DNA from: an uncultured bacterium
GTDB taxonomy: Bacteria; Patescibacteriota; Minisyncoccia; Phycocordibacterales; UBA918
Length of the DNA: 19,264 bases
Reading direction: 5' to 3'
NCBI GenBank assembly: GCA_913046815.1
Contig: CAJWTE010000008.1
Span: 1 to 19,264, forward strand
Positions within the stretch are counted from its first letter, which is position 1. The number at the start of each line of letters is the position of its first letter. This document shows, piece by piece, positions 8,882 through 16,535 of the stretch. The notes under the pieces are model-generated. The model was not told the DNA's origin, ran no database searches, and worked only from the letters and a program-made list of their open reading frames with translations. The position numbers were made by a program, and so were the translations under genes.

Positions 8882-10300
8882 ATGTTTGATCTAAAAGTAA
8901 TAAATTCCGTCTTGGCTGAGATGGAAGAAGAACGCGGAATCGCGAAAGAAAAAATGCTAGATGCTATTGAGCAAGCGCTTGCTACTGCCTACAAAAAGGA
9001 ATTTGGTAAGCGTGGGCAAATTGTTCGTACTAAGTTTGACATAAATACTGGAACTACCAGCTTCGACCAAATCAAAATAGTGGTAGACGAAAGCATGTTA
9101 AAAGACGAAAATGAAGAGGGTGAAGATGAGGGAGAAACTGAAGAATTGGACAGTACCGAAAATGAGGAAGAGAGGAAAGTGCGTTTTGATGAAGAGAAGC
9201 ACATCATGATTGACAATGCTCGGCTTATTAAAAAAGACGTTGAGTTGGGCGAAGAACTTATATTTCCACTAGAAACTAAAGATGACTTTGGTCGTATTGC
9301 TGCCCAAACAGCTAAACAGGTTATTATTCAAAAAATCCGAGAAGCGGAAAAGGAGTCTGCACTCACTGAATTCGGTCAAAAAGAAGGTGAGATTGTCATG
9401 GGACATGTTCAACGCTTTGAACGCGGAAATCTTTACGTTGACTTAGGTAGAGTGACTGGTGTTATGCCTTATGATGAGCAAATCCCTGGCGAACGTTTCC
9501 GTCCTGGAGAACGTATCCGATGCTTACTATTAGCAGTAGATGAGACTCCGCGTGGCATATTCTTGAAACTCTCACGAGCACATGCGGATTTTCTTGAACA
9601 ACTATTTACAGTCGAGGCTCCAGAGCTGCAAACTGGAGCAGTGGAAGTAAAAGCCATTGCGCGCGAAGCCGGCAGTAGATCTAAAATTGCAGTTTGCGCA
9701 CACGATGAACACATCGATCCGGTAGGTTCCTTAGTTGGACAACGCGGAGTACGAGTATCAACCGTCATGAGCGAACTGGGAGGTGAAAAAATAGATATTA
9801 TTGAATGGAGTGGCGACCCAATTGAATTTATTGAAGATTCACTATCCCCTGCTCAAGTCTTGGACGTAAAAGTTGAGACTGAACCAGAAGAAGACAATCA
9901 TGTCCGTGGTCACGTAACTGTTGAAGTGGCACCTGATCAGCAATCTCTAGCAATTGGTAGAGGTGGTCAAAATGTTCGACTAGCCGCTAAGCTTACAGGC
10001 TGGAAAATAGACATTATGTCTGTCGGAGGCGAAGAATTAGCTGAAAGTGACGGTGAAGTTGTAGAAATATCTCCCGAAAGTGAAGTTGGTAAGGATATAG
10101 AAACACTTGAAAGTGAAGATGCTACTACTCCCAAGGCAGAAGTGGCAGAGGAAAGTGATCAACCAACTGAAGATCGTGATCCTAAAGATTTTGACGAAGT
10201 AGAAGAGATAGATACTCCGGAGGAAGCCGAGGAGTTGATAAACGAAGAAGAGAAAAATAGTGAGCAAAACAATAAAGAGAACGAAGAAGAAAATAAGTAA
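8882..10300 (+). CDS. nusA: Transcription termination/antitermination factor NusA
   Basis: 472 residues. NusA binds RNA polymerase and nascent RNA and controls pausing, termination and antitermination. Order of domains: N-terminal polymerase-binding domain (1-165), S1 domain (about 167-231), KH1 (about 235-310, GSLVGQRGVR) and KH2 (about 312-380, AIGRGGQNVRLAAKLTGWKIDI). Two acidic low-complexity parts stand out: an insertion in the N-terminal domain (74-98, nearly all Glu/Asp/Asn) and a tail from about 384 to the end. An acidic tail occurs in some NusA proteins; the N-terminal insertion is unusual. No clear Shine-Dalgarno site precedes the ATG. It is divergent from pilB and is closed by a strong terminator, so it seems monocistronic rather than in the classical rimP-nusA-infB operon. 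Confidence 0.96.
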   Translation: MFDLKVINSVLAEMEEERGIAKEKMLDAIEQALATAYKKEFGKRGQIVRTKFDINTGTTSFDQIKIVVDESMLKDENEEGEDEGETEELDSTENEEERKVRFDEEKHIMIDNARLIKKDVELGEELIFPLETKDDFGRIAAQTAKQVIIQKIREAEKESALTEFGQKEGEIVMGHVQRFERGNLYVDLGRVTGVMPYDEQIPGERFRPGERIRCLLLAVDETPRGIFLKLSRAHADFLEQLFTVEAPELQTGAVEVKAIAREAGSRSKIAVCAHDEHIDPVGSLVGQRGVRVSTVMSELGGEKIDIIEWSGDPIEFIEDSLSPAQVLDVKVETEPEEDNHVRGHVTVEVAPDQQSLAIGRGGQNVRLAAKLTGWKIDIMSVGGEELAESDGEVVEISPESEVGKDIETLESEDATTPKAEVAEESDQPTEDRDPKDFDEVEEIDTPEEAEELINEEEKNSEQNNKENEEENK

Positions 10301-10311
10301 CCATACTGCCT

Positions 10312-10356
10312 AAAAAGGCAAAGGCCGGTAGCTACGCTACCGGCCTTTGCCTTTTT
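10312..10356 (+). terminator. Terminator after nusA
   Basis: A perfect 21-base stem (10312-10332 with 10336-10356) has a 3-base loop TAC and ends in TTTTT. The mirrored A-run at the left gives U-tracts on both strands, so it may work in both directions. Confidence 0.9.
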
Positions 10357-10407
10357 ATACGTCTAGGGTACGATAACCATGTTACTGGGGAATAATAATA
10401 CTCTATT

Positions 10408-11328
10408 ATGATAAAAGTTTTTGGACATTTGGCACCGGATACCGACACTGTGGGGTCAGCTATCATTTGGGCTTGGTACTTAAATGAACATACTTCATAC
10501 GACGCAGAACCATATATTCTTGGCAGTTTAAACAGTGAGACCAGCTTCATATTGAATAGATGGAATTTAGATACACCTAGATTACTGGAAGGAGTATCTG
10601 AAGCTGATGAAGTGATAATCGTAGACACAAACAATCCACAAGAACTGCCTGAAAAGATTAGTGAAACAAACATCTTGCAAATAATTGACCACCATAAGCT
10701 GGTAGGAGGATTAACAACCAATACTCCGCCAGAAGTCACCATGCGACCACTGGCCTGTACAGCCACAGTCATGTACGACTTAATGGGTGAATCAGTAAAA
10801 AATATGCCTGAGTCTATTGCTGGACTACTATTGTCTTGTATCTTATCGGACACACTCGAATTTCGCTCCCCTACTACCACTCCACACGACAAAGACGTGG
10901 CCGAAAAACTTGCTGCCAGATTAGATCTTAATATTAATGACTATGCATCGGAAATGTTTGCCGCCAAGTCTGATATTTCCGCCTATACCGACTCCGGTTT
11001 AATAACGCTAGACAGTAAGAAATATGATGTTGGAGGGACCAATTTCCGAGTCTCTGTATTGGAAACCACTACTCCAGAGACAGTATTGTCTCGGAAAGAG
11101 GGTCTGATACATGCGATTGAAGAGTGTAAGGAAAAAGAAAACGACGTAGACGAAGTTTTGTTTTTTATTGTAGATATCTTAAATGAAGAAGCGACGGTGT
11201 TAACCTACAATGATTGTACAAAAAAGGTCATTGAAGCATCTTTTGGTGTCACTGTTGAGACCGACGTGGAAGTATTACCTGGAATTGTCTCCCGCAAGAA
11301 ACAAATTCTTCCTAGTCTGAAGCTGTAA
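10408..11328 (+). CDS. ppaC: Manganese-dependent (family II) inorganic pyrophosphatase, DHH family
   Basis: 306 residues; cytosolic enzyme that hydrolyses pyrophosphate to phosphate, pulling biosynthetic reactions forward. The two-domain DHH/DHHA2 layout is complete. Metal ligands are visible: His7, Asp11 and Asp13 in VFGHLAPDTDT, Asp73 in IIVDTNN, His95 in IIDHHKLVGG and Asp148 in SDTLEFRSPTTTP. The C-terminal substrate-binding SRKKQ is at 295-299. RPLACTAT (113-120) matches the family RPVGCTAT. Deviations are LAP for the usual KNP after the first His, and VDTNN for VDHNE. The start ATG has no Shine-Dalgarno site but gives the expected N-terminus. It is a single gene between the nusA terminator and a 40-base palindrome. 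Confidence 0.92.
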   Translation: MIKVFGHLAPDTDTVGSAIIWAWYLNEHTSYDAEPYILGSLNSETSFILNRWNLDTPRLLEGVSEADEVIIVDTNNPQELPEKISETNILQIIDHHKLVGGLTTNTPPEVTMRPLACTATVMYDLMGESVKNMPESIAGLLLSCILSDTLEFRSPTTTPHDKDVAEKLAARLDLNINDYASEMFAAKSDISAYTDSGLITLDSKKYDVGGTNFRVSVLETTTPETVLSRKEGLIHAIEECKEKENDVDEVLFFIVDILNEEATVLTYNDCTKKVIEASFGVTVETDVEVLPGIVSRKKQILPSLKL

Positions 11329-11336
11329 TTTAGCAA

Positions 11337-11376
11337 ACAACAGAATTCACGTGATCGATCACGTGAATTCTGTTGT
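11337..11376. repeat. 40-base perfect palindrome after ppaC
   Basis: Twenty bases are followed directly by their exact reverse complement, with no loop (centre between 11356 and 11357), starting 8 bases after the ppaC stop. It contains GAATTC twice, CACGTG twice and a central GATCGATC. As RNA it would fold into a long hairpin and could end transcription, but no T-run follows. It could also be a two-fold protein-binding site for the gene beginning at 11473. Confidence 0.85.
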
Positions 11377-11472
11377 GCACAAGTTTGGTGTAGAAATGAC
11401 CCATAAACGCTATACTTTATTCAAGTCTTCCAACGAGATTGTCAATTGGAAGTTTATGAATAATCCCAACCT

Positions 11473-12180
11473 ATGAAATCCTTAAAACTATCAATACCAT
11501 TTATTATATTGACCACTCTACTGGCTTTTGTTGGCATAGTGGCATTCGCCAACGCTCAAACTGTCTCATCAACTGAGACTCAGACTGAACGAAAAGCTTC
11601 TTTGGAAGCCAGAAAGACTGATCTAAACACTTCGGTAGAAACCAAAAAACTAAACCGGGATGAACACATAAAGAATCTACAAGCAAAGAAAGAAGAATTT
11701 GCTAATCGTGCCGATGAAGCTAGAGCGCGATTCGCTTCTACCACAGCAGCGCGTGAAACCAGATCACAAGAAAGGCTGGCGGCTATGAATGAAAAGGCTC
11801 AAGAAAAAGTAGGGGCTATGATAACCAACATGCAAGAGAGACTTTCTGCAATAACAGATAAAGTCGTGGCAATTGTAAACCGCGTCAATAGCCGATTGGA
11901 TATCCTAGGAGAAAGAGGTGTCGATATTAGTTCTGCTGAAGCGGAAATTAGTGTAGCAAGTGAAGCTATAGAATCAGCTACCTTAAACATTGGTACTTTG
12001 CGATTACTAGCAAATGACTTGGTAAATTCTGATGAACCTCGCGTTGTACTAACAGAAGTGAAGAATGTGGCCAACTTAGTTAAATATGACTTGGAAGAAG
12101 CCCGTGACGCAATTCGTGGAGCTGTTAATGCTATGAAAGAAGCAGCGGAAGATTATAATCAATCTAACAACGAAGTATGA
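11473..12180 (+). CDS. Secreted coiled-coil protein of unknown function
   Basis: 235 residues with a clear signal peptide: MKSLKLS, a hydrophobic stretch from about 8 to 25, then a likely signal peptidase cut after FANA (about residue 28). The mature part is almost entirely charged and helical, with Ala/Glu/Lys/Arg-rich heptad-like sequence from 35 to 145, then a second helical region (about 150-228). No Cys, no enzyme motif. It is probably an exported helical bundle or coiled coil in the cell envelope. Its stop overlaps the start of the next gene by 4 bases (ATGA), so the two are coupled and perhaps act together. A TATACT box at 11411-11416 and a 7-bp leader hairpin (11427-11433 with 11446-11452) lie upstream. 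No family name is claimed. Confidence 0.8.
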   Translation: MKSLKLSIPFIILTTLLAFVGIVAFANAQTVSSTETQTERKASLEARKTDLNTSVETKKLNRDEHIKNLQAKKEEFANRADEARARFASTTAARETRSQERLAAMNEKAQEKVGAMITNMQERLSAITDKVVAIVNRVNSRLDILGERGVDISSAEAEISVASEAIESATLNIGTLRLLANDLVNSDEPRVVLTEVKNVANLVKYDLEEARDAIRGAVNAMKEAAEDYNQSNNEV

Positions 12181-12593
12181 ATATGAATGAAGAAAATAAA
12201 ACTCAACCTATTGGTAAAGTGACAGAAAAACCTATGGAGGTGCCTGAAGTTCCTGAATCCGAACTAACCACACCAACTGGAACAGTACCTTCCACTGAAA
12301 CAGATGCGTCCGGTAAAATGATATGGGTACTTACAATTGGAGCAGTGTTTATACTGCTAGCAGTCGGTGGGTACTATATGTGGCAAATAAGTCAGAGTCC
12401 GGTGGCACCAGAACCAGACGAAGTTGCGGAGGTTGCTGCTGGAGACGAAGAATCAAGCGGCACCAAAGCACATACTACTTCTTCAGATACTATTGTAGAT
12501 ATTGAAGCTGACATTGAGGACATAACCATAAACGACCTAGATACTGAATTCGCTGCTATTGAGGCAGAAATCGACGCTGCTCTCAGTGAATAG
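12177..12593 (+). CDS. Single-pass membrane protein of unknown function
   Basis: 138 residues. The N-terminal 45 residues are polar and Pro/Thr/Glu-rich, a single membrane helix follows (about 48-69, MIWVLTIGAVFILLAVGGYY), and the C-terminal 65 residues are very acidic with Asp/Glu/Ile/Ala repeats such as IEADIEDITINDLDTEF. No signal peptide or catalytic motif. The ATG overlaps the preceding stop (ATGA); a second ATG two codons on is also possible. The acidic tail could contact the basic/helical exported protein encoded just upstream; that is an inference from coupling and charge only. A strong terminator begins at the base after the stop codon. Confidence 0.75.
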   Translation: MNMNEENKTQPIGKVTEKPMEVPEVPESELTTPTGTVPSTETDASGKMIWVLTIGAVFILLAVGGYYMWQISQSPVAPEPDEVAEVAAGDEESSGTKAHTTSSDTIVDIEADIEDITINDLDTEFAAIEAEIDAALSE

Positions 12594-12646
12594 ATGCAAA
12601 TAAAGAAGCCGGCGCCAATGGCGCCGGCTTCTTTATTTGCATTTTT
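12594..12646 (+). terminator. Terminator after the membrane-protein gene
   Basis: A perfect 23-base stem (12594-12616 with 12620-12642) has loop AAT and ends in TTTTT. It starts directly after the TAG stop, an extremely tight arrangement. Confidence 0.93.
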
Positions 12647-12672
12647 GTTTTATATAAGTACACTGACCCGGT

Positions 12673-13812
12673 ATGCATAAACACGATATTGATTTCAAAA
12701 AGGCATTCACTGTTGAGAAAGAAGAAAATTCACAAGTTAAAATCAGCGGCGAAATTCCTTACGAAGAACTAAAAAAAGAACGCGCAGGCGCTGTAAAAAA
12801 ACTGGGGCAAGACATCAAAATAGATGGATTTCGTCCTGGTAATATTCCAGAGAACATTCTGGTGGAGAAGGTAGGAGAAATGGCCATTCTAAACGAGATG
12901 GCTGAGAGAGCATTGTCTCACTTTTACCCTCATATTGTTGAAGCCCACGACTTAGAAGTCATCGGTTATCCGCAAATACAAATTACTAAAATAGCTCCTG
13001 AGAACCCATTGGCTTTTACCGCTACTGTGGCGGTTTTGCCCGAAATTAAGCTTCCGGACTACAAAAAACTGGCATCTGAGGTAAATAAAAGCAAGGAATC
13101 TGAAGAGGTTACAGCCGAGGACATAGAGAAACAAATCAAAGATATTATGCGTCAACGCGTCGCGTTTGAAAGATTGCAAAAGAAAGCGGCCGACGATTCC
13201 AAAGCTGAAGAAAGTGATCTTCCTACCCCTGAAAGCGAAGTTGCCAAGTCAGCTCCAGAGGACCCAGCCAATATCAAAGATGAAGATTTACCAGAACTTA
13301 ATGACGAATACGTGAAAGGTCTTGGTCAACCTGGTCAATTTGAAAACGTTGACGACTTTAAGACCAAAGTCAAAGAGCATTTAGAAATAGAAAAAAAGCA
13401 AGCTGTAGTACAGAATCACCGTGCCAAGCTTACCGATACGATTGTTGATCTAGCAGAAATGGAATTACCGAGCGTACTGATAGACTCAGAGTTAAACCAA
13501 ATGACGTTGCAGATGGAAGAGGACATCAAGCGAGCTGGTATGAACTTTGACGAATACTTGACCCACATCAAAAAGACCAAGGAGGAAATGCTGAAGGAAT
13601 GGAGGCCAGCGGCTGAAAAGAGAGCCAAGCTACAATTGGTACTAAATGAGATTGCAAAAGCAGAAAACATTAAACCAGATGATGATGCACTAAATACACA
13701 AGTGAATCAGCTGTTGGAACAATATAAAGAAGCCGATGAAATGCGTGTACGAGTGTATGTGGCTAGCGTACTACAAAACGAAGCGGTGATAAAAATGCTA
13801 GAAGAAGCGTAG
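12673..13812 (+). CDS. tig: Trigger factor chaperone lacking the PPIase domain
   Basis: 379 residues; ribosome-bound chaperone that receives nascent chains at the tunnel exit. The N-terminal ribosome-binding domain is complete, with GFRPGNIP at 52-59 matching the GFRxGxxP signature, and the C-terminal helical domain runs from about 206 to the end (DLPELNDEYVKGLG... to VLQNEAVIKMLEEA). In E. coli-type trigger factor an FKBP-fold isomerase of about 100 residues sits between them. Here it is replaced by a short acidic linker (about 170-205, rich in Asp, Glu, Pro, Ser, Ala). This explains the length being some 50 residues below the family norm. It is not followed directly by clpP; a small ORF and two terminators separate them, although the tig-clpP order is the common one. 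Confidence 0.93.
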   Translation: MHKHDIDFKKAFTVEKEENSQVKISGEIPYEELKKERAGAVKKLGQDIKIDGFRPGNIPENILVEKVGEMAILNEMAERALSHFYPHIVEAHDLEVIGYPQIQITKIAPENPLAFTATVAVLPEIKLPDYKKLASEVNKSKESEEVTAEDIEKQIKDIMRQRVAFERLQKKAADDSKAEESDLPTPESEVAKSAPEDPANIKDEDLPELNDEYVKGLGQPGQFENVDDFKTKVKEHLEIEKKQAVVQNHRAKLTDTIVDLAEMELPSVLIDSELNQMTLQMEEDIKRAGMNFDEYLTHIKKTKEEMLKEWRPAAEKRAKLQLVLNEIAKAENIKPDDDALNTQVNQLLEQYKEADEMRVRVYVASVLQNEAVIKMLEEA

Positions 13813-13824
13813 AAATTTAGTGAC

Positions 13825-13875
13825 AAAACCCCAATCACTATTTCCAATCGATTGGAAATAATGGTTGGGGTTTTT
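13825..13875 (+). terminator. Terminator after tig
   Basis: An outer 10-base stem (13825-13834 with 13865-13874) encloses an inner 9-base stem (13840-13848 with 13851-13859); the outer right arm runs into TTTTT. The terminator follows the tig stop by 13 bases. Confidence 0.88.
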
Positions 13876-13917
13876 GTTTCAATATGTTACTCTATTTTGA
13901 CAGAAAGGGAGGTGCGA

Positions 13918-14004
13918 ATGACTACCAAACCCGTCTGGGAGGAGGACCTTCCCGGGGATCGGTGGAAACCCCCGATCCCGCCCAGGGACAGGAACTTGCC
14001 CTAA
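13918..14004 (+). CDS. Small ORF of 28 residues, GC-rich, unknown
   Basis: ATG preceded by GGGAGGTG four bases upstream, the best ribosome binding site in the window, and followed within a few bases by a strong terminator. The peptide starts MTTKPVWEEDLPGD and ends PPIPPRDRNLP: seven prolines, two tryptophans, no membrane segment. The segment is far richer in G and C than its neighbours. It can also fold: CTGGG/CCCAG could close a junction holding a GGGATCGG/CCGATCCC hairpin, so it may be a structured RNA rather than, or in addition to, a coding gene. A possible promoter is TTGGGG (13865-13870) with TACTCT (13888-13893), 17-base spacer, overlapping the tig terminator. No family recognised. 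Confidence 0.5.
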   Translation: MTTKPVWEEDLPGDRWKPPIPPRDRNLP

Positions 14005-14009
14005 TGACC

Positions 14010-14049
14010 GACCGGCACGCATATCCTTGCGTGCCGGTCACTATTTTTT
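14010..14049 (+). terminator. Terminator after the 28-residue small ORF
   Basis: An 11-base GC-rich stem (14010-14020 with 14029-14039) has an 8-base loop and is followed by ACTATTTTTT. It sits 5 bases after the small ORF stop and isolates it from clpP. Confidence 0.92.
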
Positions 14050-14154
14050 AATACTTTCTATTTACCGGCTGATTTGCTAGGATTGCTTATGTGACTGTAC
14101 GAAATACTACTCTGACAGATCGAACGTCATACATGATTAATTAATTTAAAATCA

Positions 14155-14754
14155 ATGGAACTGAAAAACTCTACCAAAGCACAGCTAGTACCAATGGTAA
14201 TCGAAAAAACACAAGGCGGAGAAAGAGCCTTCGACATCTACTCTCGCCTACTTAAAGAGCGGATTATCTTTGTAACTGGTCCAATCGAAGACCATATGGC
14301 CAATCTAATAGTTGCCCAGCTACTATTCTTGGAAGCAGAAGACCCAAAGAAGGATATATTCTTATATATAAACTCTCCAGGAGGAAGTGTGACAGCTGGC
14401 TTATCGATAGTAGACACTATGCATCACGTGAAGCCCGACATTCACACAGTTTGTGTCGGTATTGCAGCCTCAATGGGTTCTATAATTCTTTCCCAGGGCG
14501 CTAAAGGTAAACGTGCTATTTTACCTAACGCTGAAGTAATGATTCACCAACCGTGGGGAGGGGCGCAAGGACAAGCTAGTGACATTGAAATTACTGCCCG
14601 CCACATCATCAAAACTCGTGAACGACTCAATAATATGCTGGCAAAAGCTACCAAGCAGTCTTTGAAGCAAATAGAGAAAGACACTGACCGTGATTTCTTT
14701 ATGGATGCGACCGAAGCTAAAAAGTACGGTATAGTTGACGAGGTATACAAGTAG
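14155..14754 (+). CDS. clpP: ATP-dependent Clp protease proteolytic subunit
   Basis: 199 residues, normal length. ClpP forms a tetradecameric serine protease chamber fed by ClpX/ClpA-type unfoldases; cytosolic. The catalytic triad is visible: Ser106 in GIAASMGS, His131 in MIHQPWGG and Asp180 in [23 protein letters not shown] (71-85) forms the substrate-binding strand and oxyanion region. The N-terminus carries a short leader of the usual kind. The start lacks a clear Shine-Dalgarno site but is the only ATG giving a complete N-terminal region. It is preceded by a terminator and about 105 bases of AT-rich DNA, so it has its own promoter; TTGCTT with TACTAC 16 bases apart near 14084-14111 is a weak candidate. 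rny follows after 75 bases without an obvious terminator. Confidence 0.97.
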   Translation: MELKNSTKAQLVPMVIEKTQGGERAFDIYSRLLKERIIFVTGPIEDHMANLIVAQLLFLEAEDPKKDIFLYINSPGGSVTAGLSIVDTMHHVKPDIHTVCVGIAASMGSIILSQGAKGKRAILPNAEVMIHQPWGGAQGQASDIEITARHIIKTRERLNNMLAKATKQSLKQIEKDTDRDFFMDATEAKKYGIVDEVYK

Positions 14755-14829
14755 TCGACAAGCTATGATGCGTCTGCTATCTTTTATAGATAAACAGAAA
14801 AACAGTTTATTAGCAGTTAAGGAACATTT

Positions 14830-16359
14830 ATGCCACCATTAATTCCTTTATTCAGTATCGGTGGTGCTCTCGTACTCGGATTGACCCTAGGCTACTATCT
14901 ACGTTATCTCCATGCCCTAGGAAAACAAGCCTCATTAGAAAATTCTCTCAAGGAAAAAGAACTTAAGGCCGAAGAAAAAGCCCTAAAAATTGTCGAAAAG
15001 GCTGAAACCAAAGCCGAGGAATGGGAAAAAGAAAGTAGGGCAGAGCACCGCGAAAAAGAGAACGAGTTAAAGCAAAAAAGCGATCGGCTGGACAAGCGTG
15101 AGGAACTTCTTGATACTCGTCAAATAGACTTAGACTCAAAAATAGAAGCAGTTCGGAGCAAGATAGACGAAGTCAAAGATCTAAAGGTCCGACTTGACCA
15201 GAAAGAACTGGAGTTGGAAGGCAAATTTGAAGAAGTTGCAGGCACAACCAAAGAAGAAGCGCACGCAGCGATCGTCAAAGAAATGGAAAAGGAGTATTCT
15301 GAAGATTTGAGTCACCGTATCCAGAAGTTAAGTTTACAAAATGATGAGGACTACGAAGACAAAGCCCGTAATCTCCTACTCGCTGCCATACACCGTGTCG
15401 GCAACAACATGCCGTCCAACGTAATGACCAGTAGTATAGAAATCCCTAGCGAAGACATAAAAGGTAAAATAATCGGTAAGGAGGGGCGTAATGTCCGCTC
15501 ATTTGAGCGATTAACTGGAGTTGATGTATTGGTAGATGAAACTCCTGGTTATATTGTTCTTTCTTCCTTTGACCCTATACGAAGAGAAGTGGCTCGGGTA
15601 GCTTTGGAAGCTCTTATTAAGGATGGTCGAATCCAACCAGCTAAAATTGAAGAGGCTGTTGACGAAGCACGCAGAGAAGTAGCCAAAATGGTACAAAAAA
15701 TGGGAGAGAAGGCTGCTTTTGAGGCTGGTGTCACTGGTCTGGCACCAGAGTTAGTAACCATCCTCGGGCGACTGCACTTCCGTACCAGTTACGGCCAAAA
15801 TGTATTGTGGCACTCTGTCGAAATGGCGCATATTGCCGGCATTGTTGCTGAGGAAGTAGGAGCAGATGTGGCGGTAGCGCGTGCCGGAGCCTTACTTCAC
15901 GACATTGGCAAAACAGTAAGTCATGAAGTGCAGGGTACCCATGTCGAAATAGGTATCAGGATATTGCAAAAGTACGGAGTTGATGAAGCAGTTATCTTGG
16001 CCATGCGTCCACACCATGAAGAGTATCCGTTTGAAACCCCCGAATCCATAATCGTACAAGTAGCGGACTCAATTTCAGGTGCACGGCCAGGAGCTAGGCG
16101 TGATTCAATAGAAAATTATATTAAACGACTGACTGAACTAGAGGCCATTGCTACAGGCTTATCTGGAGTTGAAAAAGCTTTCGCTATTGCTGCCGGTAGA
16201 GAGATAAGGGTGCTGGTAAACCCAGAGGCTCTTAGCGACTTAGAAACACACACAATCGCCCGTACCATTGCTGAAAATATTGAACACAAGCTTCGCTATC
16301 CGGGAGAGATAAAGGTTCATGTGATCCGCGAGACCAAAGTTATTTCCTACGCTCGTTAA
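14830..16359 (+). CDS. rny: Ribonuclease Y
   Basis: 509 residues, normal family length. RNase Y is a membrane-anchored endoribonuclease that starts mRNA decay. Order of parts: N-terminal membrane helix (4-27), long charged coiled coil (about 30-165), KH RNA-binding domain (about 200-270, IIGKEGRNVR at 214-223) and HD phosphohydrolase domain (about 325-430) with His328 in WHSVEMAH and the paired HD at 357-358 in ALLHDIGK. The C-terminal RNase Y-specific region ends IKVHVIRETKVISYAR. The ATG has AAGGAAC 7 bases upstream, a usable ribosome binding site. It follows clpP by 75 bases and is followed by the HU promoter. The adjacency of a protease and an RNase suggests a general turnover cluster; co-transcription with clpP is possible but not shown. 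Confidence 0.97.
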   Translation: MPPLIPLFSIGGALVLGLTLGYYLRYLHALGKQASLENSLKEKELKAEEKALKIVEKAETKAEEWEKESRAEHREKENELKQKSDRLDKREELLDTRQIDLDSKIEAVRSKIDEVKDLKVRLDQKELELEGKFEEVAGTTKEEAHAAIVKEMEKEYSEDLSHRIQKLSLQNDEDYEDKARNLLLAAIHRVGNNMPSNVMTSSIEIPSEDIKGKIIGKEGRNVRSFERLTGVDVLVDETPGYIVLSSFDPIRREVARVALEALIKDGRIQPAKIEEAVDEARREVAKMVQKMGEKAAFEAGVTGLAPELVTILGRLHFRTSYGQNVLWHSVEMAHIAGIVAEEVGADVAVARAGALLHDIGKTVSHEVQGTHVEIGIRILQKYGVDEAVILAMRPHHEEYPFETPESIIVQVADSISGARPGARRDSIENYIKRLTELEAIATGLSGVEKAFAIAAGREIRVLVNPEALSDLETHTIARTIAENIEHKLRYPGEIKVHVIRETKVISYAR

Positions 16360-16391
16360 ACCACAACACACAAAAATGCCCTGACAAGTCG

Positions 16392-16419
16392 TTGCAGGCG
16401 AAAAAGGTTGCTATATAAT
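16392..16419 (+). promoter_or_regulatory. Promoter for the HU gene
   Basis: TTGCAG (16392-16397) and a perfect TATAAT (16414-16419) are separated by 16 bases. Predicted transcription start is near 16426, giving a leader of about 110 bases before the HU ATG. It is the best sigma-70-like promoter in the window. Confidence 0.75.
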
Positions 16420-16434
16420 GTTTTTAGCCATCGA

Positions 16435-16506
16435 TTAGAGCTTTCCCTGCGGTGAATATCAGTATCTACTTCAGGGTAAGCTCTAAAGGCCTGTGTCGGT
16501 AGACAC
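16435..16506 (+). promoter_or_regulatory. Structured 5' leader of the HU mRNA
   Basis: A 15-base-pair stem with one T-T mismatch (16435-16449 with 16472-16486) has a 22-base loop. A second hairpin, GTGTC/GACAC with loop GGTA (16493-16506), runs into TTT. The pair resembles an anti-terminator/terminator or autoregulatory leader. No known riboswitch class was recognised. Confidence 0.55.
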
Positions 16507-16535
16507 TTTACACATTAGAAACTAATTCGAATCCT

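Noticed and set aside
10332..10892. 186-residue minus-strand ORF opposite ppaC
   Set aside because: It lies wholly antisense to a gene with clear family motifs and shows no recognisable domain; it is a shadow of ppaC.
14544..14750. Minus-strand ORFs opposite clpP and rny (also 14904-15095 and 15511-15761)
   Set aside because: They are antisense to genes with intact catalytic motifs, Ser-rich as expected from complementary codons, and have no support of their own.
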